Shown: in pieces, positions 1 to 13,300 of the stretch
Numbering within the stretch: the stretch's first letter is position 1
How the letters are laid out: each line of letters opens with the position of its first letter
Source of the DNA: Candolleomyces eurysporus
Lineage: Eukaryota > Basidiomycota > Agaricomycetes > Agaricales > Psathyrellaceae
Direction: 5' to 3'
NCBI GenBank assembly: GCA_027579435.1
Contig: JANBPK010001043.1
Location: 1-64,000 of the forward strand
Length of the DNA: 64,000 nt
Program-made: the position numbers and the translations under genes
The notes under the pieces: generated by a model
The model's input: the letters and a program-made list of their open reading frames with translations, nothing else
Database searches by the model: none
Told to the model about the DNA's origin: nothing

Positions 1-540
1 ATCTGTAAATTCTTAATACTCTACACTACCCCCCCCATACTCGCACCCCCCGATTTTGGTACGGCACGACTACAAAGGTCTATACATACCGCTTATCTCG
101 CACGGCTCGACTTAGAGTTGGTGTAGGTGTTAGGTTGTGTGTTTTAGTAGTCTCACCGTTCTCGATCACTTCAACGTGGATCCAAATTGTGAGGGTTTTG
201 TCGTTGATTTCACTAGCTGAGCTAGCTCTGATCATGCAATTGGGGTACTCTTGTGGGAGTGTACTACATCGAGGACAAAGTGAAGTCTGATGGAGAGGGT
301 TTGAGTGGATACAAGTAGGCGAGGTATGATTCTTGAGAACAAGCTAGGGAACTACAACAGAAGTACTAGCCTATTTATACTACTGGTACCAGAGAAGTCC
401 ATGCTTCTGTAAAACGTCTGGGTCCCGAGTCAGGACCAAAATAGTGGCTGCTAAATATGTAGCCGAGTCAATGGTAAGTAAATATGTAAGAAGTTTTATG
501 GAAGGCTTAGTAACTATCAATCCCAAAGATAGTAACTAGT
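1..540. other. Unassigned left-edge sequence
   Basis: No open frame of useful length and no recognisable domain on either strand. A C8 run lies near 30-37 and a short A/T-rich stretch near 360-540. It borders the CpG-free relic that follows and may belong to the same mobile element, but I see no terminal repeat that would prove it. Confidence 0.4.
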
Positions 541-1680
541 CCTAATATAGTAAGGTCAAAGAAAAAAAAAAGGTATCCTACTATGGTACACAGGTTATTC
601 CATAACACTTGCTGACCTGATCACTAAGATGTGATCAGATCCAGATGACACTGTGGTTTTTTATGTGTTTTTTNAAACAAGCACATCTTAAGCAAATGAG
701 GTGCAAAGGATGCATTTTTTTACAGTTTGTGTTTAATGTGCCTACATTGGACACATATTGAGCAAAGTTCTAGTGGTGGCAGAAGGAGGCCAGACACATG
801 CAATGCAAATTTGAATTTGCCTAGCTTGAACATTTGTATTGCAGATTGTAAACAAAGTCAACCCTTGCATTTGGTTTGCTTAAAATGTGCTCTTTGAACA
901 AAAACATCAAAAACCACAGTGTGATCCCAAAGAAATTGCAGCATTGAAGATTGTTGGTTTACCACTCCTAGATTATCTATACAAAAGGGAGCTGTCTTCT
1001 GTTTTCAAGTGCAACCCAGATGAGCTGAGAAATTCTGAGATGCTCCAGTCATTGCAGGTAAAAAAACACTGAGAGATGCCATGAACATCAGATTATTGTT
1101 GGCACATGCCTGCAGGCTGAATTATGAGCTCTGTTTGTATTGATGGACAGACCTGATAGCCAGAAAAGAGATAGAGGGAATGGCATCCATCCTTATCCAG
1201 GATTTTCCAGCTAGAATGACTGGAGACTATCTAGAGAAGCTCCCTTTGTTTACAGAAATGAGGGTGATGATAATTGAGAATGTATCAGTGCCTTACAAGA
1301 TAGTAAACAGCTCTGAAGGCATAGTCCACAGCATATACTACAAAATGGAACCAGAGGGAAACAGAAGGGCTGCAGTGGTTTATGTGAAAATTGAGGGATG
1401 CAAAATAACGGCACCAGACCTACCATGAGGAGTGGTGCCAATTTTTCCAAAATCTGTATGCATTACGATCCCCATTAAAGGCCTTGAAATCCAGACAAGC
1501 ATGTTCAAGTGAACACAAATACTGATAATCCCATTGTATGCTTTCACTGACTGTAAAAGTCAAGGAAGAACACTAGAAAGGGCTGTGGTGGACCTTACAA
1601 CAGTGAGAAGTTGAGTGGTATTTTGATCCTGAGATGGTTTCATCCACAAAGATAACACAAAGGAAGTTGCAAGAGCTAAG
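541..1680 (+). mobile_element. CpG-depleted transposon relic, Helitron-like
   Basis: By hand count this 1,140-base stretch contains only two CpG dinucleotides (near 1409 and 1466), whereas the flanking housekeeping genes are CpG-rich. Such loss is known from methylated, deaminated transposons in basidiomycetes. The only recognisable protein signal is a PIF1-type helicase fragment on the + strand. Fungal Helitrons encode a Rep/PIF1-like helicase, so a Helitron origin is the simplest reading. No element ends (5' TC, 3' hairpin-CTRR) could be assigned, so the boundaries given are only those of the CpG-poor block. Confidence 0.5.
850..1612 (+). pseudogene. PIF1-like helicase C-terminal fragment
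   Basis: A decayed reading frame interrupted by several stops. The frame at 1180-1428 reads LPLFTEMRVMIIENVSVPYK, then KIVNSSEGIVHSIYY and a stretch ending APDLP. This is the pattern of the last helicase domain of fungal PIF1/Helitron helicases (LPL-x-PGMPVM-x-x-N, then V-x-NG-x-x-G-x-V). About 130 bases further, near 1530-1605, another frame piece reads YAFTDCKSQGRTLERAVVDL, which is the motif V/VI region (Y-A-x-T-x-x-K-S-Q-G-x-T). The order of these pieces is right for the family, but stops and frame changes separate them. The nuclease and Walker A parts are not present in this window. It is clearly non-functional. The family call is fairly safe; the Helitron assignment is less so. Confidence 0.6.
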
Positions 1681-1908
1681 GAGTGAGCTGGAGAGACTTG
1701 AAAAACTAAACGTCAATACCACTGAATACCATAACCAAGAAATAGACATCCACGTCCGCGAGGAACCAGACTCAGAAGTAGCACCTCAACAATAGAGACC
1801 AGGGATCAAGAATTTGACAGATTATCACGTGAGATATTGCCATAAAAGGAAATACAAGCAGGTTTAAGCTTCCTGGAAACCTCGTAAACCTGGACTAAGT
1901 GTCCAGGA

Positions 1909-2904
1909 ATGAGCGGACGGCCACTAATCTCATACGACGACATAACCCTCCCATACGACCCTCAGCAATCCACCAACCCTCCTCCTGGCCCACCTCCAGC
2001 CAAAAAAGCCAAGAAAACTAATAGCAACAACGCGGCGCGGTTCAACCACCAGCAGCCAACAGGGCGCTGGGACGATCCTAAAGCGTTGTCGTCTTCGTCG
2101 AATACAGCAGCAGCCTCAAAAAGCTCGACCACAAAACCCTCTTCCAAGGGTGCTGCCCCCGGGAAGTCGCCTTCGAGGAAGGGAGGAACCTCATGGTCTG
2201 TTAAAGAAGAGAGCCGCGAACTGACCCACGAAGAAATCTGGGACGATTCAGCGTTGATCAATGCCTGGGATGCAGCAATGGAGGAGTACGAAGCGTTCAA
2301 TGGACCCGATAAGAGCTGGAAAAACGAGCCCGTGTTCAAGTCACCACTGTGAGTTACCTCCCATCTACTTCTCCTTCACCTCTGATTCCTTCTTTCAGGT
2401 GGTACAACGTCCCTCCATCCTCTCGTCCTTCGAATTCGGACCTACCAACACAAGACAGCGTAGACCCATCGTCATCCGCTCTTACAAATGGCGTCAACGA
2501 GGACGAAGGAGGTTATGGATATGACGGGTATTATGGCGAAGCAGAAGAACTCGCTCCTGGTAAAGACAACGAGCAAACCTCCGAAGAAGCAGCCCAATGG
2601 CCCGGGTACTCTTCTGCGTACTACGACTTAGGAAACCCCTCAAGCTCCATGTCGACGGTGAGTCAAGATGAAGCATTTTCGCGAGCCTTGAATGCTATGT
2701 ACTGGGGCGGTTACTGGACGGCGGTGTACCACGTAAGTGTTCCTTTCATCTAACCTACCTGCCTACTCACCTGTTGTACAGTGTCACCGTGACTTCGCAA
2801 AGAAGCGAAAGCAACCACCCTCAGATGAGAATGACGAAATAGAAGAAGGGGTCAATGGTAACGACGGGGAACAAGACGAAAACAACGGTATGGTGACTAG
2901 TTGA
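1909..2904 (+). CDS. SMN1: Survival motor neuron (SMN) family protein
   Basis: Three exons (1909-2348, 2399-2732, 2782-2904) joined by GT-AG introns of 50 and 49 nt give a 298-residue protein. Two hallmarks of SMN proteins frame it. An N-terminal segment at about residues 105-125 (THEEIWDDSALINAWDAAM) resembles the Gemin2-binding helix, whose core in animals is DD-x-x-IWDD-x-AL-I-x-AYD. A YG box near residue 250 (NAMYWGGYWTAVYH) drives self-association. The middle is low-complexity Ser/Pro. I see no convincing Tudor domain, which is also missing from fission yeast Smn1. Known role: scaffold that loads Sm rings onto spliceosomal snRNAs. The acidic tail after the YG box (EIEEGVNGNDGEQDENNG) is unusual, because the YG box normally ends the protein. 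It converges on NIC96 with 85 bp between stop codons. Confidence 0.85.
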
Positions 2905-2989
2905 CATTAAACCAGCTCATCCATCGATCGCCCTTCGCCACCTTAGTACATCGCTGTAATATTACGAAAGAAAACATTACAAACAGGCG

Positions 2990-5900
2990 CTACAACGCAA
3001 TCTCCACATCTAACCTAGCCAGGTACGAATATACATCAGGCGACATCCGATACTTGAGGATACCGGCAAACACCATCAACGAGCGCGACTTTGTCCTAAC
3101 AGCGGCCAGCGTCTGGAGTGAAAAATGGTCGACGGTAAGGATGGGGCACAAGAGAATGCGAAAGGAGTGAAAAAANCGCACCACCTGACGTGTAGCATCG
3201 GCCACAACCGAATTCTTGATCCTATAATGAATCCCAGCCAAGGCATCCATCGTCAAGGTCAGATAAGTCTGCAAATTCCTCTGCAAAGCTTCATGCAGAT
3301 CTTTGAACTCTTCCGCACGACGCGTAATCTTGGCCATATCCCCACTCAGAGGGATTAAATCCGTACTCTCCATGAGCTGCATTTAATCGAAAAGGTGTCA
3401 GAATACAAGTTTCATAGAGGAGACCCAGACGACTCACATCAAGCGTAACCTCTGGCTTACCCGCGTTCTTCGCCTCAACCGCCTCCCTAATCCTCAACAA
3501 CTTGATCACCGCATCCCTATCCTTCCCAACAGCCCTATTCGTCCTTTCATAATGTCTCAAAATATCGCTGGCCGTCCTCTCTAGTTGCTTCGCCTTTTCA
3601 TCAGGACTCGACTGGGCAATCGTCTTCCCAAGCGCCTGCGCAAGACACGAAACAACCGTCGAGTAGTCCCCAGCCAAGTTGTACAGCTTGATAGCTTCTG
3701 AAACCCGGTCGTTCTCTTCCGAATGTCGGGCAGCACGGATGAGAATTTCTTGGTTGTACTCTTTGCTGTCTTGCAAATGCAAAAGGGAGGCGCCTTGCTC
3801 GATGACACCGCTCTATGAAGGGCAAATATCAGTCTTGGCTGCATTTCAAAAGGCAAGCGAGGAGAACAACGTACGAATCTGGAGCCATCAATCCTGAACC
3901 CACCAACCAGCTCTTCCCATCCAGGACCCGCATTAGCGAGGACAATGATCCTCCTTGTCAAGTCCCAAGCACTCTCCACCTGTTCTTTACCAACGGTCCC
4001 AGGTTGATCTGCAGACAGGCACACGCAATAGACGTATTGCAGTGCTTCCTTTGAGTCCATCTTGACGAACTGCCGCACATATCTCCAAATCAAAGTTGAC
4101 AAGCTCAACGCTGGAGGGGAAGCCGGTGAGAGCGAGACTGTAGGAGGGGACAGTTCGTCAGGTGAATTCGATGGCACAATAAACGAATCAACGCACGAGG
4201 AGTCATATCAGACGTCTCAGCCCTCGGAGGCACCCTCAACAACCCGTGGTATGCCAACGCAATAGCCAAATGAACAGCCTCAATCTCCGTCTCCTGGTGA
4301 TCCCAAAGTGCCGCAACGGCGCGCTCAAACTGGCCGCACATGAGCAAAACCGAGGCCCAAACGCCCCTTCTCGAGCCAGGCTGATTGGGTGGGCCGTCAA
4401 AGTGTCTTTCGCCATATCCAAGAAGCACTTCACTGAGAGCGCGGAGCCCGCCATTCTCCTCTTCATCAACCTGCAGCGTACAGAAATGATTATTATTAGT
4501 GTTTGGGGATGAGGAATGATATAGACATACCATCGCCAACTGGAACCACAACCAATCCTCCGTCGTCGTCGTAACCTGCGGCACACTCCTCCTCGTCGGC
4601 TCAATCTTACCCATCAGCTTGTAAAGAGCCAACTTGAACGGATCCACCGTCGACGAATGCAACATATGCGCGTTATACACCGCTTGCAAATGGTCTCGCT
4701 GTGGCTTCGGCAGCCTTCTCTCCGTAGATTCGACCCACGTTCTGAAATGACTGACAAAAGTGGGTTCGCGGTTTTCGATGGCCTGTTGGTAATGCAGAGC
4801 TTCGTTCAGAGCTTCTTGGGTGTGGCCGGTTCGGATGAGGTAGAACAGTTTTGCCCAGAGCGGTTGGCCGGCGACAAGCTGTCGAGAGCTTATTTAGCAA
4901 ACCAATGCACGATTAGATAGGTGTATAGTAGCGCTCACCTCAATCTTGTCTTCCCATTCACCGTTCCTGTAATACCTCACAAGTAGGAACGCCCTGACTT
5001 TATTGGATATGCTCGGGTCACCGCCAAGCCTCGCCTCAGACGGGCGAGCCTGAACAGTCCGCTCCAACACATCCCAGTACTGCTCTTCCAACGCCTCCCT
5101 CGAACCTTTCGCAATTTGCTGTCTCAAGCCGACAGCGTCTCGCGAGTCGGCGTTTCCAAGGTATACACGGGCGAACTTGCGTTCAAATAATCGCGTGTTG
5201 ATGATATGAGCACTGGCGTGTTCGATGGGTGGAAGGGCTGGAGGTTCTCCAGTAATCTTGGACAAGATGTGGAATATTTGGGTGACTTGAGAGCTCCTGG
5301 GCTGCAAGACAGTCAGACGGGATACAGAAACATAGGACAGCAACGGACGTACATCGGAAGATGTGGCTATAGACGCATCAATGAATGCGTGGACCACAGG
5401 ATAAGAAATCCCCCTCAACCGCGCGGCGTTGAGTTCAGTAATAACGCGGTCATAGGCCATCATTTTGCTTTGCATTTGCAGGGACAAGTTGGGCCCAACG
5501 CTCGACTGCACATTGACTTTAGCCCTCAGAACGAAAGGGAATGAATGGATGCTCACCATGAGATTGTTCCTCTGGAGCGTGCTACTCCTCAACTCTGAAA
5601 GGGCACGATTATCCCCGCTAACCTTTCCGCCCAACTCTTCAAACACCCGCTTTTTCTTTGTCTCCCAGTCGCGCTGACACCGTTCCTCGAGAACACGGTA
5701 AAACTGTTCCTGAGTCTCCTTCCTGCTCTCTTCTATGGTGGAGATGAGGTTCTGTTCGTGAGCGACTCGGAGGTATCCCGCAACATCGGTGTCTTGCAGA
5801 GGTTGCAGCGGCGAGAATGTGGTTGAAGGATTGAGGTGGGCAATCGAGTTGGACAACGCCGAGACGTCGACGTGGGCCTGAGCGAGTAGATAATTCCTGT

Positions 5901-6109
5901 CGACTCTTCAGCATAACCCGTTGAAGCAAAGACCTGGCAGCTTACGCTCGATCAGCATCGGTTGAAGAACCAGGTTGGCGCGAAACAAGACGACGCGAAA
6001 GGGCTTCAATCTGGTCGAGGGAGAGGTTCACGGAGGGAAGGTCCGGACGCGAGAGATGGGAGGTGAGCCCCTTGGAAGCGGTCAGCAAGGCTGAAAGGTC
6101 GGCGGCCAT
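2990..6109 (-). CDS. NIC96: Nuclear pore scaffold nucleoporin Nic96/Nup93
   Basis: A multi-exon gene on the minus strand, roughly 880 residues after removal of short introns. It starts at 6109 (MAADLSALLTASKGL); the first exon ends at 5946 and the next begins at 5896, in phase. The N-terminal third is helical and charged (EESRKETQEQFYRVLEERCQ), as expected of the coiled-coil part that recruits the Nsp1 channel complex. The rest is the alpha-solenoid. Family-typical stretches are TTTEDWLWFQLAMV at about 4580-4540 and KYRMSPDVYSYLARLDVEI just before the stop. Yeast Nic96 is 839 residues and human Nup93 is 819. The last intron holds an N (3176) next to an A run; splicing Q|TLAAVRTKSR removes it cleanly. 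It is divergent from ARP5 with 125 bp between the start codons, so a shared promoter is likely. Confidence 0.9.
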
Positions 6110-6234
6110 CGTGGAGGACGTTGAGGAAGGGTGCTGGTCGTCGCGTTCGATGGGCCTGCTCGCTGTTTGCCGCGTCCATCAAAACCAAACACGGGTTCAA
6201 TAGGGAGCGCTCTCTGCGATTTCGGTTTACGGCC
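6110..6234. promoter_or_regulatory. Short divergent promoter, NIC96/ARP5
   Basis: Only 125 bp separate the two start codons. Each reading frame remains open or nearly open into the spacer, so the transcription starts of both genes must lie within it or within the neighbour's first exon. No TATA box is visible. Confidence 0.5.
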
Positions 6235-8923
6235 ATGGAAATAGACCCCCAGAATATCGCCTTTCTCCCCGTCTATCCTCTTCCTGCTCCCCACCCGCCA
6301 GCTGAGCCCTATGATCTTCACCGCGACGCCCATACACCCCTCGTCATCGACAACGGCTCGACCAACCTGCGATGGGGCTTTGCGACATCTGACGCGCCCT
6401 TCACAGGCCTGAGTGCCGTAGCCAAATACAAGGAGAGGCGAACGAACAAGCCCCTCTTGCTCTTCGGAGAGGCCATAGATGCTGAGAGTGGTGCAAAGAG
6501 CCAAACACGAACACCCTGGGAGGGCGATGTCCTTCTCAACTTTGACGCCCTGGTACGATCCACGGTCCTGGTTGTGAACTCACCTCACATCCTTGTTCCT
6601 AAGCGCAGGAAAACGCACTTGACTATGCCTTTGTGCATCTAGGCATCGACACACCTACTGTCGATCACCCCGTAATCATGTCAGAGCGTCTCTGCACGCC
6701 TCTTCATTCCAGAGCGCGTTTGTCTCTTCTCCCAGGCCCGATGTTCGTTAGACTGAATAATCTTTAGTGACCTCTGAATTGATTTTTGAGCTATACTCCG
6801 TCCCAAAGCTCACATTTTCCGTCGACGGCGTCATGTCGTTTTACCAGAACCATCTCCCAACGCCGAACTCACCCTTTACCTCTGACGGCCTGGCCCTATC
6901 ATTCAACACAAACTCCACATCCGTCATCCCAATACTCAATGGGAAGGGTATCATGAGCCATGTCCAAAGGTGCAGACAAGTCTTTTCTTTTATCGAACTG
7001 CCCAATAAACAACCAACTCCAGAATCCCATGGGGTGCAGCCCAATCATCCGAATACCTCCTCAAGCTCATCCAACTCAAATACCCCACTTTCCCAACACG
7101 TGTCACGAACCTCCAGACAAACGTAACGCCTCCCTCTGCTAATGCTATTTCTGTTATTAAACTTCTTAAATTTGTTATCTGCAGTGGATGCTCCGCACCT
7201 TCTGCGAATTTGCACCAGACTACCCCAGCCTCCTCAAATCACTCAAAGACCCTCTCAACCTCCGCGCCTCTGAACAGATCATCCAATTTCCCTACGTCCT
7301 CCCCGTCCAAGAGGAAAAGACAGAAGAGGAATTGGCCAGGATCGCTGAGAAGAGGAAGGAGCAAGGCAAGAAGCTTCAAGAAATGGCGGCTAAGAATAGG
7401 CAGGAAAAGGTATGAATGGATATACTTTGCTGTCTCGTTTGTTCAATGGCTGGTTCCTTTGCAGTTGGTTCAGAAAGAAAACGACCTCCAATACCTCCTC
7501 AACCTCCGCGACGAACGAGGAACGGAGAGTAAACGGGACTGGGCGGTACGTACCATCCACGCATCCCTACCTCGATGAATGTCATACTGACCCACGACCA
7601 CAGAATAAGTTGCAGAACGAAGGGTTCGATAACGACGCGGCTTTGGACGACACGATCAAGAAGCTTGAAGCCCATGTCAAACGAGCACGGAAGAAAGAAG
7701 CTGGGGAGACTATCGACGAACCAATGGTATTTCCATGTTATCAATACTTCAAGTTCACCCCGATAACCCCGTTTTACAGGAAGACCCAACCTTCCCACTC
7801 GTCGACGTTCCCGACGAAGAAGTAAGCAAAGCCCTTCCTTCCCACTAAACAATTCATTAACCTATCTTCTACTAGCTCGACGAAGAAGGCCTCAAAGAAA
7901 AGAAGAAGCAAAAACTTCTGAAAGCCGGGTTTGAAGCCCGCTTACGTGCGCGCAAAGAAAAANGAACGTGAACGAGAAGAACGTGAGCGGGAGGCACGGC
8001 TTGAACAAGAAGAGCGCGAACAAGATCTAGAGGGATGGTCTAACAAACTGCGAGGACAGCAAGAGACCTTGATGAGCAAGATCAAGGAACGTTCAAGACG
8101 CAAGAACGCTTTGAGTGACAGGAAGAGTGCAGCTGCTCAGGCAAGGATGAAGAATATCGCGAATCTAGCAGCGGACGACAGAGTACCGAAGAAGAAGAGG
8201 AAAGGCGGGGGTGGTGTGTCACCTTTACACAAATCTATTCTTGGGCTCCTTAACTAACACGATCTCTCAGAGGACATGTTCGGCGCGGATGACGCCGACT
8301 GGCAAATCTACCGCAAGATCAACATCGCCGCACCCTCCTCTGATGAAGAAGACGACCTCATCCAACTCCAAGCCATCGAACAAAAACTCTTAGACCACGA
8401 CCCGTCCTTCACCCTCCTCCACACCCACGCCTCCATAACCTCTCAGAAGTCCGCACTCGTCTCCGCCTTCCGGCCTGCGTACGAAGAAGGCGACGTCCAA
8501 GGGCACACCCGAATCCATCTGAACACTGAACGCTACCGTGTAACAGAAGCCTACTTCAGCCCCTCGATGGCAGGGGTCGATACCGCCGGCTTGGGCGAAG
8601 TCATTCAAAACATCCTCGCCCGCTTCTCCGAGGCCGAGAAGGGTAGACTCGTCAGTAACGTATTCCTTTCAGGAGGGCCAAGTCAACTACCCGGTCTCGT
8701 ACCGCGACTTCAAAACGCCCTCCGACCAATCTTGGATCCTGATATGCCTATCAACATCGTTCGAGCTGTCGATCCAGCTCTGGATGCATGGAAGGGCATG
8801 GCGGCGTATGCGAAGACGGGAGAGTTTGATGTGAATGGGGTGAGCAAGGCTGAATACGAAGAGTGGGGTGGGGAGAGGGTAAAGAGGTGGTGGGGTGGGA
8901 ATAGGACTGGGAGCTCTGGTTGA
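6235..8923 (+). CDS. ARP5: Actin-related protein 5, INO80 complex subunit
   Basis: About 750 residues over several exons, close to yeast Arp5 (755). The start at 6235 (MEIDPQNIAFLPVYPL) was preferred over the in-frame ATG at 6121, which would leave only 11 bp to the NIC96 start. The actin fold begins with LVIDNGSTNLRWGFA (nucleotide-binding loop). After SRA|LTSELIFELYSVPKL comes the Arp5-specific insertion, a long charged coiled coil (about 7300-8260, e.g. EEELARIAEKRKEQGKKLQE and EREREEREREARLEQEERE). The actin fold then resumes with LVSNVFLSGGPSQLPGLVPR and ends RAVDPALDAWKGMAAYAKTG. Role: with Ies6 it couples INO80 ATPase activity to nucleosome sliding. The N at 7963 is one base too many: the frame before it (KAGFEARLRARKEK) and after it (ERERE) fit only without it. 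Confidence 0.92.
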
Positions 8924-9302
8924 ATGAATTTTCCTGGCTCTTTTGTCGCGTGGTTGCTTTCCTTGCGCGAGCTTGTTGTATGATAGGATTTCTTGCCAAA
9001 TCACTGTATCGATATCATGATCCCATTGGCAATATTTCCTGTCAGTGAGGGATCTTTGAATGAGATAAAGAATCAGGATATATATAAGTGCTGAACAAGC
9101 AAGTCGTAAAATACACGAATGGGTAGAGGGAGGTCGTCTCAAACCTCAGGCCAAACGAGCCATGCGTGGGTCCGCGGTAGGTAGTAGTCGTACATACAAC
9201 ATTAATGCGCAATGCGAGAGTGGGGGCCGTCATATCCTATGAGGTGAAGCGAGAGAGGACTATGTGTATGATATTGATATTCAAGAAGCCCCTCCTCTCC
9301 AT
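8924..9302. other. Convergent intergenic spacer ARP5/SEC4
   Basis: It contains the 3' UTRs of two convergent genes. I see no further coding signal in it. Confidence 0.5.
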
Positions 9303-10262
<960 letters not shown>

Positions 10263-10382
10263 TGCTGGACGGTGTTGGTGGAAGAGGATGAGGAGAGAGC
10301 GCAGGCGTTGGCGGTGAGGACGGACGAGGCACGTGGCAATTATTTAATTTGGCCATCACCAAGCTGCCCCTGTCTCCTCTCC
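10263..10382. promoter_or_regulatory. Short divergent promoter, SEC4/MSH4
   Basis: 120 bp separate the start codons of a constitutive secretory GTPase gene and a meiosis-specific gene. No clear TATA box is visible. The arrangement is odd because the two genes should have very different expression. Confidence 0.4.
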
Positions 10383-13300
10383 ATGCCGTTTTCCCGCCCA
10401 ACGACGGCGCAGAGCCGCCCGTGCACAGCCAGGCCCCNAGACCGCCGTCTCCACAGTCTATCACGAGTCCTCCTACATCGTTGCCGTCCTCGAGGGCCGC
10501 GGTGTCTCCCGCGAAATAGGCATTGCCGCGCTCGACAAGGACACAGGCAAGGTCATGCTCGTTCAGGTCGCAGACTGCCAGACATACGTGAAAACGCTGC
10601 ACCAAATGCATCTTCATTACCCCTCAATCGTCCTGGTTCCTGATACTTTTCTCTCTGCCTCCGATGCTGCTTTTGCGCCGCGGTCTGGTAAACGATCAGC
10701 CTCAACGTCTCTCCTAGTTGAATACATTCAAGAAGAGTTCCCCGAGGCTCAGATCGAGAGCGTCGGAAGAAAATACTGGAATGATGCTGGCGGTAAACGC
10801 CGCCTAACCCGCACGCATTCGAGCCAAACACTGAAATAATCGGCAGGTCTTGAATTCATTCTCCAGCTTTGCGTCGAGGACGACGAACGAGCAGGAACAA
10901 TCCTAGCCGCCTCGAACAAGTGCATATACCTGCTTTCATACGGCTTTTAAGCTCTCTTTTTATTTCTCGTTCACAGATACTACGCCCTTTCGGCTGCATG
11001 CGCCCTCTTCAAATACGTCGAAGCCAAACTCAACACCCGTTTCGCAAACGGGTCTCTCTGCATTCGTTACGTCCCCGTCGAAGGTACCATGATGATCGAC
11101 AGAGAGACTGCTCACAACTTGGAGTTGGTCGGGAATATGAACTTTAAGAGGTCGACTCATTCTCTGTTCGGGTATGCTGCATCTCTTGAGAGCGAGAGGC
11201 ACCTTGAGGGCTTGACGCATATACTCACCTTACGATCTGAAGCGCGTTAAACTACACCTACACAGCGATGGGGACCAGACTCCTCCGAGTCAACATCCTT
11301 TCACCAATCACCGGTGAGTCTTTCCGAGTCGACTACATACTCCCTGACCTGATCATCAAACCACAGTCCAATCCTCACTGGACGCAAGACTAGACGTCGT
11401 CGAAGGTACAATCTCCATCTTCCGGATAGCCTTCTCCCTCACACTGCTTATCAACAGAATTAATCAACTCGGAGGACCGCTACACCCAACTCCGCGAGTC
11501 CTTGAAAGTCATGAACAAAATGGACTTTGACAAACTCATTGTCGCCCTCGCTTCATCCGAAGCCAAAGAGACTTTGAGTGCTAAACCCGCTTCGCAGCGA
11601 GTCTCGCAGATGCTGAACCTTCGTAACGTTGTCAAACAGCTACCTTCTCTGCGTAAAGCACTACAAGGGTGCAGGTCGCAGTTGCTGCGAATTATCTGCG
11701 ACGTGCGTCATCAATCTCGAGACAAAGGATGACCAAGCTCATTGGTTTATCCAGATGGTATCGGACGAACGACTGGACATCATCGAAGAACTCATCAGCG
11801 CCAACCTGAACGAAGAGTGCACCCCTACCAAGGTACCCTCTCCGTTCTACCCAGAAATTAATCCCCTACTGATATACTTTAAACAGGGAGGAATAGGCGC
11901 AGTCAACGCCCGAGTCTATGCCGTCAAAGTAAAACAAAACAGACTCCTCGATGTCGCCCGCGAAACCTACAAAGAAAACGTCAGCGACATCTACCAACTC
12001 AACCGAACACTCTCCGCCGAACACGATTTGCCTCTCAGCCTAGTCTACCAAGAAGGCAGCGGGTTCGTATTTTCTTTGAAGGCTTCCGAGGTCGATGGCC
12101 CGAGTGGGAGAAAAGGAGAGCTACCAGAGGGCTTCATCAATGTGACGATGAAGAAAGGGAGGTACACGTTTAGTAGCATGGATTTGAAGAAGATGAACGC
12201 GAGGATGAAGGATGCGTTGGATGAGACTTTACTCTTGAGCGACAAGTAGGCTCCCACTTTCTCTCCACTTTTGTTACTTCATCTAATGTGTTTGCTTGTC
12301 GTAGGGTTATTCAGGAACTGACCGCAGAAGTCTTGGTCCACGCTGGGGCTTTGTACAAAGCTTCCGAGGCTGTTTGTCCATTTATCCATGCTGGACCCAC
12401 AGAACACAGCAATTCAACGTGATTCATAATCTAGGTCGCACTCGTTGATATGCTCTGGTCTTTCACCCACGCTTCCATAAGTCAGTTTCTTGAACACTTC
12501 CTTCCCTCACGTCTTCCCGCCGCTCTGACCTTCCTCTCCTTATCATTCAGTCAGAAACTATGGTTCGCCCCTCTCAAACTTACATTTCGCCAAGCAAACT
12601 CTCACCGCGCGAAATGAACTCCAGTCCGCCCAGAATTCACGGGTACCCTGGCCATCAAATCAGGCCGACATCCCGTCCTCGAGGTTGTTCAGCCTGCAGG
12701 CTCGCTTATCGCTAACGATGTCTACTGCGACGGATCGTCCTCGTTCCAGATTATCCAGGGACCCAAGTGCGTCCTACATCCTCCTTCCATTCTCTCTCCC
12801 TACATCCACTCATCAATAATGGGTCCGACAGCATGTCAGGCAAAAGCACCTACCTCCGCCAACTCGGCCTGCTCGCCGTAATGGCCATGATCGGGTGCTT
12901 CGTCCCCGCCGAATATGCCAGCTTCAAACTATACGACGCTCTCCTCACTCGACTCTCCAACGATGATGATCTGGAGAGGAGTTTGAGTACGTTTGCGAAT
13001 GAGATGACGTCGAGTGCTATGATCCTCGGTAGGTAGATAGACGAAACGCTTAAGTTATCTTAATAACTCATCGGCTCCATCAGGACTTGCGACGCCCAAC
13101 TCGCTCGTGTTGATTGACGAGCTCGGAAGAGGGACGTCGCCTAGAGAAGGAGTTGGTATTTCACATGCGATTGCAGAGGCGTTGATTGGTGCAAAGGTGC
13201 GTTCTGTTAACTCGTCTCGGTTTCTAAAATTAATTCTGGGTCTACGATGCAGGCTTCTGTCTTCTTCGTAACGTATGCTCCATGCTCCCCTAACATTGAA

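Noticed and set aside
6082..6504. Minus-strand frame of 140 codons over the ARP5 start
   Set aside because: A shadow of the conserved ARP5 first exon; no family resemblance.
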